From: Branchinecta lynchi
Taxonomy: Eukaryota; Arthropoda; Branchiopoda; Anostraca; Branchinectidae
NCBI GenBank assembly: GCA_023053575.1
Contig: JAKZAP010000014.1
Span: 2,666,001 to 2,730,000, forward strand
Length of the DNA stretch: 64,000 nucleotides
Direction: 5' to 3'
Shown here: positions 47,103 to 58,216 of the stretch, in pieces
How the letters are laid out: each line of letters begins with the position of its first letter
How positions within the stretch are numbered: the first letter of the stretch is position 1
Notes under the pieces: generated by a model
The model's database searches: none
What the model was told of the DNA's origin: nothing
What the model saw: only the letters and a program-made list of their open reading frames with translations
Position numbers and translations under genes: made by a program

Positions 47103-47198
47103 CCACACCCGGAAACGACTGAAGACCCGGGAAGGTGGCAGCGGCAACAGCAGCGGCGGCCTGTTGTAAAACGGCGTCGCCATTTGTCATACTTTGAG
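47103..47198 (-). CDS. CELF: CELF-family protein, linker exon 2
   Basis: This 96-bp exon encodes 32 residues, PQSMTNGDAVLQQ then an alanine-rich run and FPGLQSFPGV. It lies between an ATTTTATTTCAG acceptor and a GTGAGT donor (GT at 47102-47101). It enters with two bases (completing the Pro codon begun in the previous exon) and leaves one base (G), which completes an Ala codon in the next exon. The alanine-rich, hydrophobic composition fits the CELF linker, which mediates regulatory protein contacts in this family. The exon length is a multiple of three with equal phases on both sides, so skipping it would keep the frame. Alternative splicing is therefore possible but cannot be seen directly. 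Confidence 0.88.
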
Positions 47199-47244
47199 CT
47201 GAAATAAAATAAAAACTAAATTTTCCCATGAAGACTTGCGTTAA

Positions 47245-47758
47245 AGTTTAACTGAAAAGGCAGCCTATTTTTACATATGATATTTGAATACACTGAAATA
47301 TTTTGACTCGTCCAAGGAATTTTGTTGTTTTATCCTTGGGCTTTCAGAGTGTATGCTGCTTGCACAAAAACCCACGATTCACCAAGACGCGGAGAATTCG
47401 AACATCAACAAAGGCCTGAATTTCCAGTCTTACAGATACGAAGCTGGGAAAAGTTACGCCTGTACAAAGTAGGAAAATGATGTTAAGATAATATGTCTTG
47501 CAACGAAACGGAAATTTTTTATTTAGTTTTCGGCAATATGCTTGCATTTATTTCTATAGATGGTAAATATTTCAAGCGTAGAAGACAAGCACAAAGAGGT
47601 ACCACAAATCCGAAAGAATAAGTTTATTTGATGAAATCGATAATCTGTGGATAATAGACAAATGAAGTAACGCATTTTTGTCGGTTTTTCAGGACTATTT
47701 AAGTGAATAAGTTATGTTTAACTAGACTGTCGGATGCTCAGCCCCATTCGGTTGAACT
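47245..47758 (+). mobile_element. TTAA element, subtype B
   Basis: TTAA at 47241-47244 and 47759-47762; ends AGTTTAACTGAAAAGG and CGGTTGAACT. The interior differs from subtype A but matches 8440-8725 and 3860-4262. It starts only about 46 bp before the acceptor side of a CELF exon without disturbing it. Confidence 0.85.
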
Positions 47759-48559
47759 TTAAAGAGTCAAGATTTATAGATAATGGTGTTAAATAATATT
47801 TTTTTTTTTGAAAATGTATGATGATTTTTGATGAAAGATTGAAAACCCTAAAAGGAGACAAGTATATTTTAGGATAAAAGAGCAAGTGACGTTACAGTTG
47901 GGTAAAGCATTCGGTAATTTTTACACCAACTCCACCGAGTTGGAGGAGCAAACGTGGAGACGAAAGAAAAAGAAGCTACACGGGAGAAAAAAATAACTGA
48001 AAAAAAGTCGGTCTTGTACTTTTTCAGCCCAGATCCAATTTAGAATTATAAGCCAAGAGTATATTTTACAGTTTAAGAAGTCCATTTGCGTTTTGACACG
48101 ATAAAATAACTTTTTAAAATACTTTTCACTGATTTGGAATTTTAATACTTTAGTTACTGTACAAAGTGAAGGAGGCAGTTTGACGTAAAACTTAAAGTAA
48201 GATAAGAAGTAGTGAAGAGATTAAAAAAAATGGAAAGCGTAGGCGCCGAACCGCTGTCACTGAGAGGGGGGGGGGGAGAACCCCATCAGAAGAGCATCGT
48301 ACGTTTTCAGCTTTCATTTTGTTTTCAAAAAATGTAGCAGACCAGATATCTCTACTTGACCAGACGGGGAGAGCAAGATCGACTACGGGGCAGTAATACA
48401 ACACATTATACTGATACTCGTAGCGAACAAAAACAGGAAGAACTGACAGCTCAAAAAACAAACATACCCAGGAAAAATAATATTATAGTGGATTACACGT
48501 GGAGTGAGGCCTGTTATTTAGGAGGGTATCGTACTAAATACTTGTCAGAATAATGGAAT

Positions 48560-48705
48560 TATCCTTAAATATCATCAGTACAACACGAATAAACTGTATA
48601 CAATTAATATATCTGAGTATTATTTTATTCTACTAGACAGTATAAGACAAATAAATTGTATAAAATAAATATGTCTGAGTATTATTTTATTTGACTAGAT
48701 TAATA
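48560..48705 (+). repeat. Two-copy tandem repeat, ~75-bp unit
   Basis: AATAAACTGTATACAATTAA / AATAAATTGTATAAAATAAA, then TCTGAGTATTATTTTATT and ACTAGA, occur twice in direct order. Confidence 0.85.
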
Positions 48706-49449
48706 AAAAAAACATAATTCTATCCCTCTTAAGTTATACAGACAATTATCTGAAGTCTTACTATGTACTTGCATGTCACTGTATCTCTGTTGACACTGCA
48801 CACGCTATTTTTAGTAACGAAGAACTTTTTGAAAATAAAGCAAATTGAGTTGACATTGAACTTAATGCTAACGACTGATGATTGGTAGTGACTCCACTTA
48901 AATTTTAAAGCACCCCCGTCGGTTTCCAGGCAACGGGAATACAGCTGCATCTTCTAATGGAAATAAATTTAACACAAACATCCACTACTGCTTCTTTCAC
49001 ACGGAATTTCCGATGAAATGTTTGCCGCGCTTCCCGGACGCTTGGGAATCTTGAATGCTGAAGTAGCTCATAAGAGGAATGAAACACGCTAGCACTTACT
49101 GTTCATTGGAAGTGTTTGCAAAGTACTTCCATTAACACTTACTACTACCCGGTACTTTAAATAAAAGAAGAGGGAGTGGCTGACAGAATGACATATGAAT
49201 TTCGAGACAATATCGATTGTTTAAAGTTTAACTGAAAAGCCAACTTATTTTTGTGTCATTTAACTGAATGCACTTAATTATTTGGATTCTGCAAATGTTT
49301 TTTGTATTTTCCCACTATCTGCTCTAGCTACGACCTTTAGAATACCTATGGCTGTCCCCACGCGTAAATTCTACTCTGACGCGGGAAATTTTAATCTCAA
49401 CACAAACGCGGCTTTTCAGAGGGCAATGGTGAGATTGGTGAAGATACTC

Positions 49450-49705
49450 GATATAACTAAGTCCAAAACACGCCAGTGATTCTCAGGAAGAACGAGAAAA
49501 CGTCTCACTAGCGGCGATCTTCGGGAGCAGCTGTGATACCCCAGGTGATACCGCTTCTGGCTCTTCTGATAGGTACCCAGCGATTTTGCGGCGATCACGG
49601 CGATCTTCGGGAGCAGCTGTGATACCCCAGGTGATACCGCTTCTGGCTCTTCTGATAGGTACCCAGCGATTTTGCATCGGCAAGGGGAGTTAGTAATCAA
49701 GAGTA
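49450..49705 (+). mobile_element. Second copy of the ATGACTAA-type element, inserted in a TTAA element
   Basis: It interrupts the TTAA element at 49225-49942 between GGTGAAGATA and the TAGTGCCTGA block, which are adjacent in the copies at 28863 and 53161. It contains an 86-bp direct duplication (units from 49513 and 49599). Confidence 0.65.
49513..49684 (+). repeat. 86-bp tandem duplication
   Basis: GGCGATCTTCGGGAGCAGCT...GCGATTTTGC is present twice in direct tandem, starting at 49513 and 49599, nearly identical. Confidence 0.95.
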
Positions 49706-50099
49706 TTGTTTAGTGCCTGAACAAAAACAAAAAAAGCATAAATATTCCTCGTAAGGCATACTGGAAAAAATACAAGCGCCTAGAGGTACCACAAATCACA
49801 CGGAAATTCCACTATTTGAAAATCGATTATTCATGAATAGCAGAACAATGAAGTAACGCATTTTCAGCGGGTCTTCAAGTCAATTTACGTGAAAAGTGAC
49901 GGGTAACTAGATTGTCCTATGCCAGCTCTTCTCAGTTAAACTTTAAAACACCCTACAGCTCTTACCAGTGATTTTTGGAAATAGTTCAGAAATATCATCT
50001 TCCAATACTACTAATAGTTGCCCAATGAAATTCGGAATTTTCTTGTTTGCGCTTGACAACTCTTGCCAGTCCGACGTGGACGTCGGTCGCTAATATTTG

Positions 50100-50402
50100 A
50101 AAAATGCGCGCGCAGCCGTAAAAAGCAGAGCCTCGTTTTTGCTGCATGCTGCAGGTCCACTTCTCGGCCAATTCTTTCTACATCTGTTTTTGCGCTGCAG
50201 CGCTTCCGAGGAAGACGGCAGCGCTTCTTGAGAATCATGGACTTGCTCATCGACCAAGTCCATGCTTCACTGCAAGATGCTGCAGCGCTGCCGCTTCACC
50301 AAGAAGAGAGTGAATCCAAAATCGTATATTCGGCAAAAGCAAAGAAGTGCTGCAGCAGAGATGCGGCAGCGCGATTGCAACAAAAACGAGGCTCAGGAAA
50401 AG
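50100..50402. mobile_element. CTGCAG-rich foldback element
   Basis: AGCCTCGTTTTTGCTGCATG at the left pairs with GATTGCAACAAAAACGAGGCT at the right. GCTGCAGCGC-type motifs recur in both orientations, and a central hairpin (CATGGACTT / AAGTCCATG) marks the tip. It is GC-rich. The 161-codon plus-strand frame that crosses it has no recognisable domain and runs into unrelated flank. Confidence 0.7.
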
Positions 50403-51263
50403 CAAGCAAAAGGACCAAAATACAAGATCGAGCTATCGAGCCTTCTAAAATGGAAACAAAAAACACATTTTGGAGCTTCTCATGTACTTATTTCTTAAAG
50501 AGTTGTCGCTGGACCTTGCACCTTTCAGCAAAGTCTTATGCACCGTGATTGACAAACTCTGCTCAGTCCAAAAAGCACGGCGAAGGATGGAGATATCTGA
50601 AGCTTAAAATTCCATGAGCCAGGGATAACAGAAAAGGCAGAATAAATAACAGGGGTCCTTTATATTATAGTTATCATAGAGCGAGGCCTGTCGGTTCCTT
50701 ACCATTATTTAAAGTGGAATGTTACGCGTTTATATTATCTAGACATGATTTATTATTTTTATTCAATTCAATTTTTGTTTTATCAAACACGTTAAAAAAA
50801 ATCAGCAAAAAGTCATAATAAAGAGTCAAGGCCCGTGAAGAGTGTTTTTTTCTCATTAAAAAAAACAAACTCTGAAACATTTCTTTTTCGGCGCATACAA
50901 GACATGTGTGTTGTTTCATCCAGTATCGATTTTCGGTCCCAAAAAGCCGGCATACCACCATCAAACTGAAGTAAAGGAAAACTGGACAAATACAAAAAAT
51001 CCTTTCGCAATATCTGGTCTGACCCCTCGAAACTCAAACACAAGTTCTGCTTGTATCAAATCAGTCTCAGATTTCACAGGAAGTTTCCCAGTTTCAACAT
51101 TTTCCGGCAGAAGTTGCCCCTCTTATCTACCTGTTCCAGGAAACTAGGAGTCGGGAAACTTTCCCATTGTTTTCACTAGGGAAACAGATTCCATTTCCTA
51201 GGCTCATCACGTTCTATTTTCGAGTCACCCCCAAACACAGAAGATCCATAAACCACAACAAAA

Positions 51264-51335
51264 ATGGCAGGGGGCATGACACATCTTAAGCCGTTGCAAG
51301 CTGTACAGAACCGAGCTACTGAATCTGAGTGAAAA
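51264..51335 (+). mobile_element. Short LINE reverse-transcriptase relic
   Basis: One frame reads THLKPLQAVQNRATE, matching the conserved Leu-x-x-Leu-Gln-x-Val-Gln-Asn-Arg-Ala segment near the C-terminus of LINE reverse transcriptases. Stops follow at once. Only about 20 residues survive. Confidence 0.5.
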
Positions 51336-51550
51336 AAGAGAGAAAAAAGTATAGACCCATCCAGGCTGTTTTAGGTGCGCGCAGCACCCTTACCTTTAAA
51401 GGACCCCTCGCACTATTTACTCTTCAACTCACAATATTTTAAAATATTTGAATACTTTAAAACTAGGCTGCGCTTTCAACAAATAACCCACGGTTTTGGC
51501 TGTTTTAAGCTATATCCGAGACACATTGGCTTATAGCGAAAACAGGGAAA

Positions 51551-51726
51551 CAAGGCCGTATCCAGGGGGGGGGGGGGGGGGTAGGCGTTGAACCCCCCGA
51601 AACACACAAAAAGAAAGATTTGTATAGGCTTTTCCCTCTGATCTACGTGTTTTTTGTACTTTTTTGTCCGACCAGCAGGCAATAACCCCCCCCCCCCCCC
51701 GAAATAAATTCCTGGATACGGGCCTG
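51551..51726 (-). mobile_element. Short hAT-type element, copy 3
   Basis: Inverted relative of 11472 and 31375. Ends CAAGGCCGTATCCAGG and CCTGGATACGGGCCTG are flanked by perfect CAGGGAAA duplications (51543-51550 and 51727-51734). Confidence 0.9.
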
Positions 51727-52222
51727 CAGGGAAATAATTTACATAACCCGTTTTTCTGATAAAAACTTTTCCCAGACAACGGTCGACAGCGTGATACACA
51801 TCGAAGCTAGCAAAACACGAAAAGTGAGAAAATCAGCGTGGTTCCATTACAGGGGTTAGAATGTAACGTGCGAAATTGGGGTCTCCGGGTTTAGAAATAT
51901 CGAGTGATTATGGAAGTATGTTACGTTATAATTAATAAGACAGATAAGACTGAGAGCCCAATCCGCTTCGAAAATAGCCAGACATAACAGATGCAAAAAT
52001 CGGTGTAATGCCGTTAGGGTGGACGAAAAGCATCAGAAGTTTGAAATGCCAGGTAGTAGAATGAATCGAACGGTTAGGGGCGTAAAGTGAATGAAAAAAA
52101 ATAAAAAAAAATACAATAAGGAAAGTGTGAGAATGACGATGGTATTTTTAAAAGGTTACAAGCAACATTTTTCAACTTTACAACGATAAACATTTCACCT
52201 TCAGACCAGGAATGGTCTAAAA

Positions 52223-53003
52223 CAGTGGTTCCCAACCGGTGGTACGCGTACCCCAAGGGATACGCGAGACCCTTGCAAGGGGTACGCGAAGGAACCAAAA
52301 CTGATTTAGTCTGTAGCTTCAAAATCTCGCCTCACTCATTTTTGATTGCCGAAAGCCTAATATTACCAGCAGAGGCATCACAGCCAAAATGTATCTTAAG
52401 GGGAAAGGTATTTTGAACTGACCGACTGTTTTTTGATGTTTTTAAATAACTACTTTTACGAAAAATCGCGGCGCTTCGCGCCGACTCTTTTCTTTTTAAT
52501 CATCTGGCCGACCTTTTTGGCGGGATAGGCATTGTCAACCCCTGCGTGACTCCTCTAATTACAAGCCCTAGTGAAAGTTAGTGAAAAAATTGTTGATTCA
52601 AAAACAGCTCGCCTACTGCCGTAAAATCTGTTCCTGTGTCAAACAATACTGTTTCAAGAAGAATCGAAGGCATTGCAAGTGATCTTGTCATTCAGGTTGC
52701 AAATTAAGCTAACGAAAAAGTTTGCGATGCAGCTTGATGAAAACACGGAGAACATCAAAACAAAACACAGAAACAGGCTCACTGTAAAATATATTCCGCC
52801 GACGACGTCGAGCTGAGATTTGAAAAAAAATCTGCTGCAAAGCAGCCTCTAGTAATTGCCTCATTGATTTGTATAAATTTTTACGCATGTATCCCTATTT
52901 ATGATAATAACTATCGTCTTTTTCACGTTCTGAAAAAGGGGGTACGCAATCTTTACGAACCTTGATTAGGGGTACGCGGTACGGAAAAGGTTGGGAGCCA
53001 CTG
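52223..53003 (+). mobile_element. hAT element with relics of a ZBED-type transposase
   Basis: Perfect 8-bp duplications GTCTAAAA (52215-52222 and 53004-53011) flank inverted ends CAGTGGTTCCCAACC and GGTTGGGAGCCACTG. Subterminal GGGGTACGCG repeats lie near both ends. Internally the plus strand reads NNTVSRRIEGIASDL, then a stop, and further on KFAMQLDENT. These are the two adjoining motifs of hAT transposases of the Charlie/ZBED5/SCAND3 type, where Leu-Asp-Glu includes a catalytic acidic residue. Most of the transposase is deleted and frames are broken, so the copy is inactive. Confidence 0.92.
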
Positions 53004-53160
53004 GTCTAAAAGATCCAGAAAGTTAAATCGGAGTGGTTGCTCCGATTTGACTGAAATTTCCGCAGGACATGCAGACCACAGGCGAGAATAGGACACTGCT
53101 ATTACTGTTAATACCTCAATTTCCAGAGAACTTCGACATCACCTTTTGGAAAACAGTTAA

Positions 53161-53593
53161 AGTCCTTATATGTGTGCCATTTAATTGAATACACTGAATT
53201 GTTTGGATTCTGCTAAGGTTTTTTGTTGTTGTTTTTTTCCACTATCTGCTCTAGTTATGACGTTCAAAATATCTGCGGCCGTTCCCACAACGTAAATTCT
53301 ACTATGACGCGGAAAATTTTAGTCTGAACACAAACGCGGCTTTTCAGTAGGCAGCGGTAAGCTTGGTGAAAACTGCTTAGTGCCTTAAAAAAAAAAAATC
53401 ATAAATATTTCTGGTAAGGCATACCACACAGATACAAGCGCATAGAGCTAAGGAATTGCCACTATTTGAAAATCGATTATTCATGAATAGCGGAACAACG
53501 AACTGATGCATTTTCAGCGGTTCTTCAAGCCAATCTAAGTGAATAAGTGATGGGTAACTAGATTGTCCTATCCCAGCCCTTTTCAGTTAAACT
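53161..53593 (+). mobile_element. TTAA element, subtype A, with degraded left end
   Basis: TTAA at 53157-53160; the right end TTTTCAGTTAAACT is followed by a decayed TTAA and a poly-A run. The interior matches 28863 (CCACTATCTGCTCTAGTTAT, ATCTGCGGCCGT, AACACAAACGCGGCTTTTCA). Confidence 0.75.
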
Positions 53594-55428
53594 TAAAAAA
53601 AAAAAAAACTGAACTGATTCAATGTCCAACATTTCTGTCTTGTCTGTTCTGCTTCTTTAAGTAGCTGTAGGTAGGTTTTTCTTTAACTAAACAATAATAA
53701 ACGAATCTAATATACTTTACAGCAAAAGGAAAGTCTTGATTTGCGCTGAACTGGAATGTGGGGAATTGCTCCCAGGATCTCCGCTATAAAACGTTTGAGA
53801 TTCACGCGGCGTTTTTTCATTTCATTACTCAACGGCAAAATAAGGTTAAGACGAAGTTGGCAAGTGGGAACTTGGGAAGAGTTGGTAGAGCTCCAAAGCA
53901 AACTCCCTGCTAAACAATAAATATTTAAATCCGTAAGTCGCATAGTAACACCGTGTCTAAAATTCGAGAGAAATGGGAACTCTGGATAATGTTATGAAGG
54001 ATCTAGTCTCGACGTACCAAAAAATAGCGGAGAAAAACTAAAAGTTGACAGGGATGATTATTATAAATATTAAAGAACTTTAAATGTCTTAAAGTCCATA
54101 AAAAGAGATTTCGTTTTTTTTCTTGAGTTCTTGATCTGCTCCTCTAGATAATATGCGAGGGTAAAATCTAATTTCGGATATTTCGGTTGCACTTCAAGCA
54201 AACCGTCCTCATCTCCTTTTTTATAAACTTAATTTAAGCCACGACAGGAATTGTTGCATAAGAAGATTTATCTATCTATTATAAAATTATAATCTAAAAG
54301 TCCGCAACGTTTTCAAGAAGAAAAAGTGTGTCCGCGATAGGTAAGGTGGCTAGTGAACAACGAACTAACCGACGAGAAAGGAGACAAATTTTTATTTGGG
54401 TTGATATTTACTGGTGTTAAGATTTTTCTGAAAAAAAGGTACAGATGATTTTGAAATAACCATCAATTTACCACCACATAAATTAATTTTTTGTAACTTG
54501 GTAGAGCTACTATTTTTATATTTCTCTCGTTACAAGATTCCTCAGTTACTGCCATCGTATGCGTTGTAGCTTACTCATGTCAAACTGTCTGTTCTTGTTG
54601 TTTCTTTTCAAAACTGGGGAGGGGTATTTGGTAGATCGCAGGTTAGACTCTATTTTGGTAAATCAATCCTAAATGTATAGGTGTTTTATTTAAAGTAAAA
54701 TACTGCACAAAATTATTGCACTAGCATTGCACGTCCATATTCATATTCTCTACAACGCGGTCTAATGTTTATCTGATAAACATTAGACTTGAACTTGAGC
54801 TGGGAATTTTCCCCCAGATCCCACTACTATAACTTTCGTTCGAGCATATTAGGTGGAGGGGCCAAAGTCTGTGCCCGGTTCTCAGCCCGACTAAGAAGTC
54901 TTTTTTGTTTGTCAGACGCCCCCCCCCCCCCCACTTACCGGCCACTTCCCCCATTACACAAATGTCCATCTTCCGAAAGAAACGGCCCCCTGAGAAAAAC
55001 AAATCATATTCAAGGAGCGGCAATGTGTGGGGGGGGGGGGGGACAAAAACCTCATTCACGGCCAAAATGGGGCGTGAGCACAAACAGTCAAGGAATAGTA
55101 TTAGTTGTAGGGTGAGATTGTAATTCAGATTTTGCTCATTCTGACAATGCCACAAGGCTCAATGAGATGGGAATGAGGGGGGGCGCGTTGATCGTAAATT
55201 AGTCCACCCAACTGGAAATGGTCGGAATCTAAGCTATGGGGAAAAAGAGAGGACAAAATCACGGTTCGCAATGAAACAAGGCTGCCTAATCCCAGTGAAA
55301 TTGGTAGGAGGAATGTTTGGTTCCAAGTAGACCGTCTTAAAAGGACCATAGGTTTGAGCGCGGAAAAGACTCATTTCCCACGTATTGCTTTCACATTCAT
55401 CGAAGCAATTTGTCGTGTTGATTAAGAG

Positions 55429-56222
55429 CACTGTTGGGAAATACTTAAGTAAAAGTGCTCAAGTAATTACTTAAGTAAAAAATTCGAGTACTTTAACTCT
55501 ACTTTAAGTAAAAAACTTAAGAAGTACTTAATATGCGTACTTAAGTAAAAAATAGAAGTACTTAATGGTACTTAACTACTCAAGTACTTTCACAACGGTG
55601 AAAAGTTCGATTAACACGATTTCAGTTCCATGTTTATCATTTTCGCTGAAACTGAAAAGAAATTAGGGATCTAGTAATTCTTTGTGTGAGCCTGAAGTGG
55701 TTGTTTGAAGAATAGCTAACTATGTAGCTTTTCTTCATTGGGTATGTAGCCTACAGCTAACAACAGCTCAATTCAGTTAAAAATTTAAAACTAGGAATTC
55801 CCGCTCTGTTACATTCCGTTCCGTAAATTTTTGGGAAGTTCCCGTCCACTAATGGAAAAAAATCTTGGGACAACCCTGACTGTTTGTGAATGTGTCACCA
55901 CTTTGTCTGACACTGGTAGGGAATTCAGGAAAACTAACTGGTTAAAATTTTCTTCGTTCTAATTAACGGAACTCTCTTAATTCCAAACAGAACACGTCTG
56001 GCCAAAAGGACAACCAATAATCTCAGCCTTCCCTTTTCTCAGCATTGACTGCATTTTAAATACTGAAGTATACTATCTAAAGTACTGGAGTACTTTTATA
56101 AAAGTACTTATTATTTGAGTAGATTTTGTGTAAAGTACCTAACACTTATACTTAAGTAAAAATTTCCTGGAACACTTGGTAACTGTATTTAAGTAAAATT
56201 AGAAGTACTTGGCACAACACTG
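55429..56222 (+). mobile_element. hAT-type non-autonomous element with ACTTAAGTA subrepeats
   Basis: Perfect 8-bp duplications ATTAAGAG (55421-55428 and 56223-56230) flank ends CACTGTTGGGAAATACTT and AAGTACTTGGCACAACACTG. TACTTAAGTAAAA and close variants are packed within about 150 bp of each end, as expected of transposase-binding repeats. The 500-bp centre has no open frame of note. Confidence 0.92.
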
Positions 56223-56744
56223 ATTAAGAGGACAGTGATTTGAGAAACAGAAAATGTCAATATTATTTGTTACTCCATTAAAAATCACAAGACATGGACG
56301 GGGTAAAAGAAACTAAAAGAAAGAAAAGGAGAAGAAGACTCAACAAGAACAGGAAAGAAACAAAGGACATTGCAGTACAGAACCCATTGACGACGATTTG
56401 GAAAAAACTAAAATAAAATGGCAATGATCCTCATTAACCCCCACTTTTCCCTCCTTCAAGCACCAACTGGTGTTTTTTTTTTTGCTGCAAACTGTTTAAG
56501 CTGCCGTGTAAACCGTTTGTGATGCGAGTTTTTTGTCGTCTATTTGGTTACTTTAATCCTCTAGTGTATTTCGAGGGAACATTTTTACTTTTGCTTTACT
56601 TCTGCTGATTGTTTCGCTTTACAGCGATTGCCGAGATCTTCCAGGATTGCCAGACAAAAACTTTGCTTTTCTCGCGAAGAGTCAGTAGAAATACAAATTG
56701 ATTGATTGATTGATTGAAACGCCTCTCTACTTTCTTATTCACTC

Positions 56745-57390
56745 TGAGCGTGTTTCACCGTACTTACCGTAGTTACTACTATTTTTCTATTTTCCGCAGA
56801 ATATCATGCCACGGGCGAATCCGACCAATCACGTTACAGAGATGCGTAGTTACCCCGCTTACTACGCTCCCGCGCATGGTAAGGAAATATTTGCTATTAG
56901 CAAGAACAAATAATCAGATAGAACCTCCGTCTCCCTATCTCTGTACAATGACTATGGGGAGTCGTGTGTTTCCTCATGCCTTTTCCGTTGCGAACGAGCG
57001 AAGATTAGTAGCTTCGCGCCACATCACGTTTCATTACCTCTGCAATTAGCTATATCGCTGTGAAACCACCTTGAGGAAAAGTAGGAGACAAAGCTGATTG
57101 GTTCTTTGGACGCGCTCAAAAGCGGGTCAGCTTGGAGTTTTTTTTAGAGATTTTCTGTCTCTGCGATGAGCAACGGTGAGAGTAGACGGGTAAAAAGCTA
57201 TGGTAAATACCTTTAGGTCCGCTCAGTTTTATCGGGGTATTCATGGTCACTGCATGGTACCAAAGACAGAGGTTCTATCTGATTATTTGTTCTTGCTATT
57301 AGTTACTATTTCAAGAAGGTTGGAACGGTCAGTGTAGTAGCTTTTTACGAGGTTGGAACAAAATTAGTAACTAATAGTTACTATTGTTCG
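56745..57390 (+). mobile_element. MITE-1 copy interrupted by a second TIR element
   Basis: The left half (GAGCGTGTTTCACCGTAC...) and right half (GGTTGGAACGGTCAGTGTAG...) match 45022-45305. A 395-bp element sits between them at 56901-57295. The right terminus is degraded. Confidence 0.75.
56901..57295 (+). mobile_element. TIR element with CAAGAAC ends inside MITE-1
   Basis: CAAGAACAAATAATCAGATA... at the left is repeated inverted as ...TATCTGATTATTTGTTCTTG at the right; arms pair for about 27 bp. CTATTAG (56894-56900 and 57296-57302) is duplicated on either side. Related ends occur near 16000-16095 and 61700-61830. No coding frame. Confidence 0.85.
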
Positions 57391-58216
57391 AATTGGACTC
57401 TGTTTTCGCTTCGCTCTCACTTTTCGTTCTCAACATTTAAAGCACAATGGACACTTTTAATGCTTTAATTTGTATAATAAACACAAATAAACATTTCCGA
57501 CTTCCTTTAGAAGGCGCTACGAGAATCGGCCGTTTTCTTGTTATCCCTTGTCGGCGATCCAGGTCTTACGAGCTGGGATATCGTGGCAGGAAATTCAAAA
57601 ACTACCACCAATGCTTGATAGAAAAGGATATATTTGAGACATCACCAAAGTCAAGCCGCAGATGCAGTTTACCTGATTGTTCTAGTGTTTCATCAGAAGT
57701 TCCATGGCTTAAAGTGCCTATTCAAAGTTCTTTGTGAAATAGTGTTGTGAAGCTTGATTAGCTTGCTTTATAAAATGTACCAGAATATGCAATAAGATTA
57801 TAAAACATAACATAGGTACAAAAATCATTCAAAACAAATAATCTATTCAAATCTGAATTATACAAGCTGATTTATGCATAAAACAAAGACCTACTAAGTA
57901 TTATAAGAAACATACTTTTATCTTTGTCCAAGCTAGTAAATTGAGCATGTACTGGCCTAAAAATTACGCTTTGAAATATCACAGAGAGGAAAATTTTGAA
58001 AAAGCTGCTGATCTAGGGGGTAAGGATTGTTCATAGGTTGTTACAGAGTGGGATTGGGGTAGTTTGATGTGCCCATTGGACTTTAAACACGGCGCGAATT
58101 TGAATTGAACTTTATGAGGTAAGTATGAGTATTTCTGAAAAACAATATTTCCGGAATATTTCATAAGTCTTGTCTGGTAAGAACTGTGCCTTAAAAAAAA
58201 AACAGAAAAAACTTAC

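Larger units (their letters stand above)
49225..49942 (+). mobile_element. TTAA element, subtype A, with nested insertion
   Basis: TTAA at 49221-49224 and 49943-49946; ends AGTTTAACTGAAAAGCC and TTCTCAGTTAAACT. Its interior matches 28863-29311 except for the 256-bp insertion at 49450-49705. Confidence 0.85.
47199..58216 (-). other. CELF intron (11.0 kb) loaded with DNA transposons
   Basis: It contains three TTAA elements, three hAT-type elements with 8-bp duplications, a LINE relic, a CTGCAG-rich foldback and a nested MITE. All sit between the two linker exons without disturbing the splice signals. No further exon was recognised. Confidence 0.85.

Noticed and set aside
54769..55155. 128-codon minus-strand frame and overlapping plus-strand frames of 108 and 72 codons
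   Set aside because: Both strands stay open across long C and G runs. The products are low-complexity Pro or Gly stretches without a domain, so the frames reflect composition.
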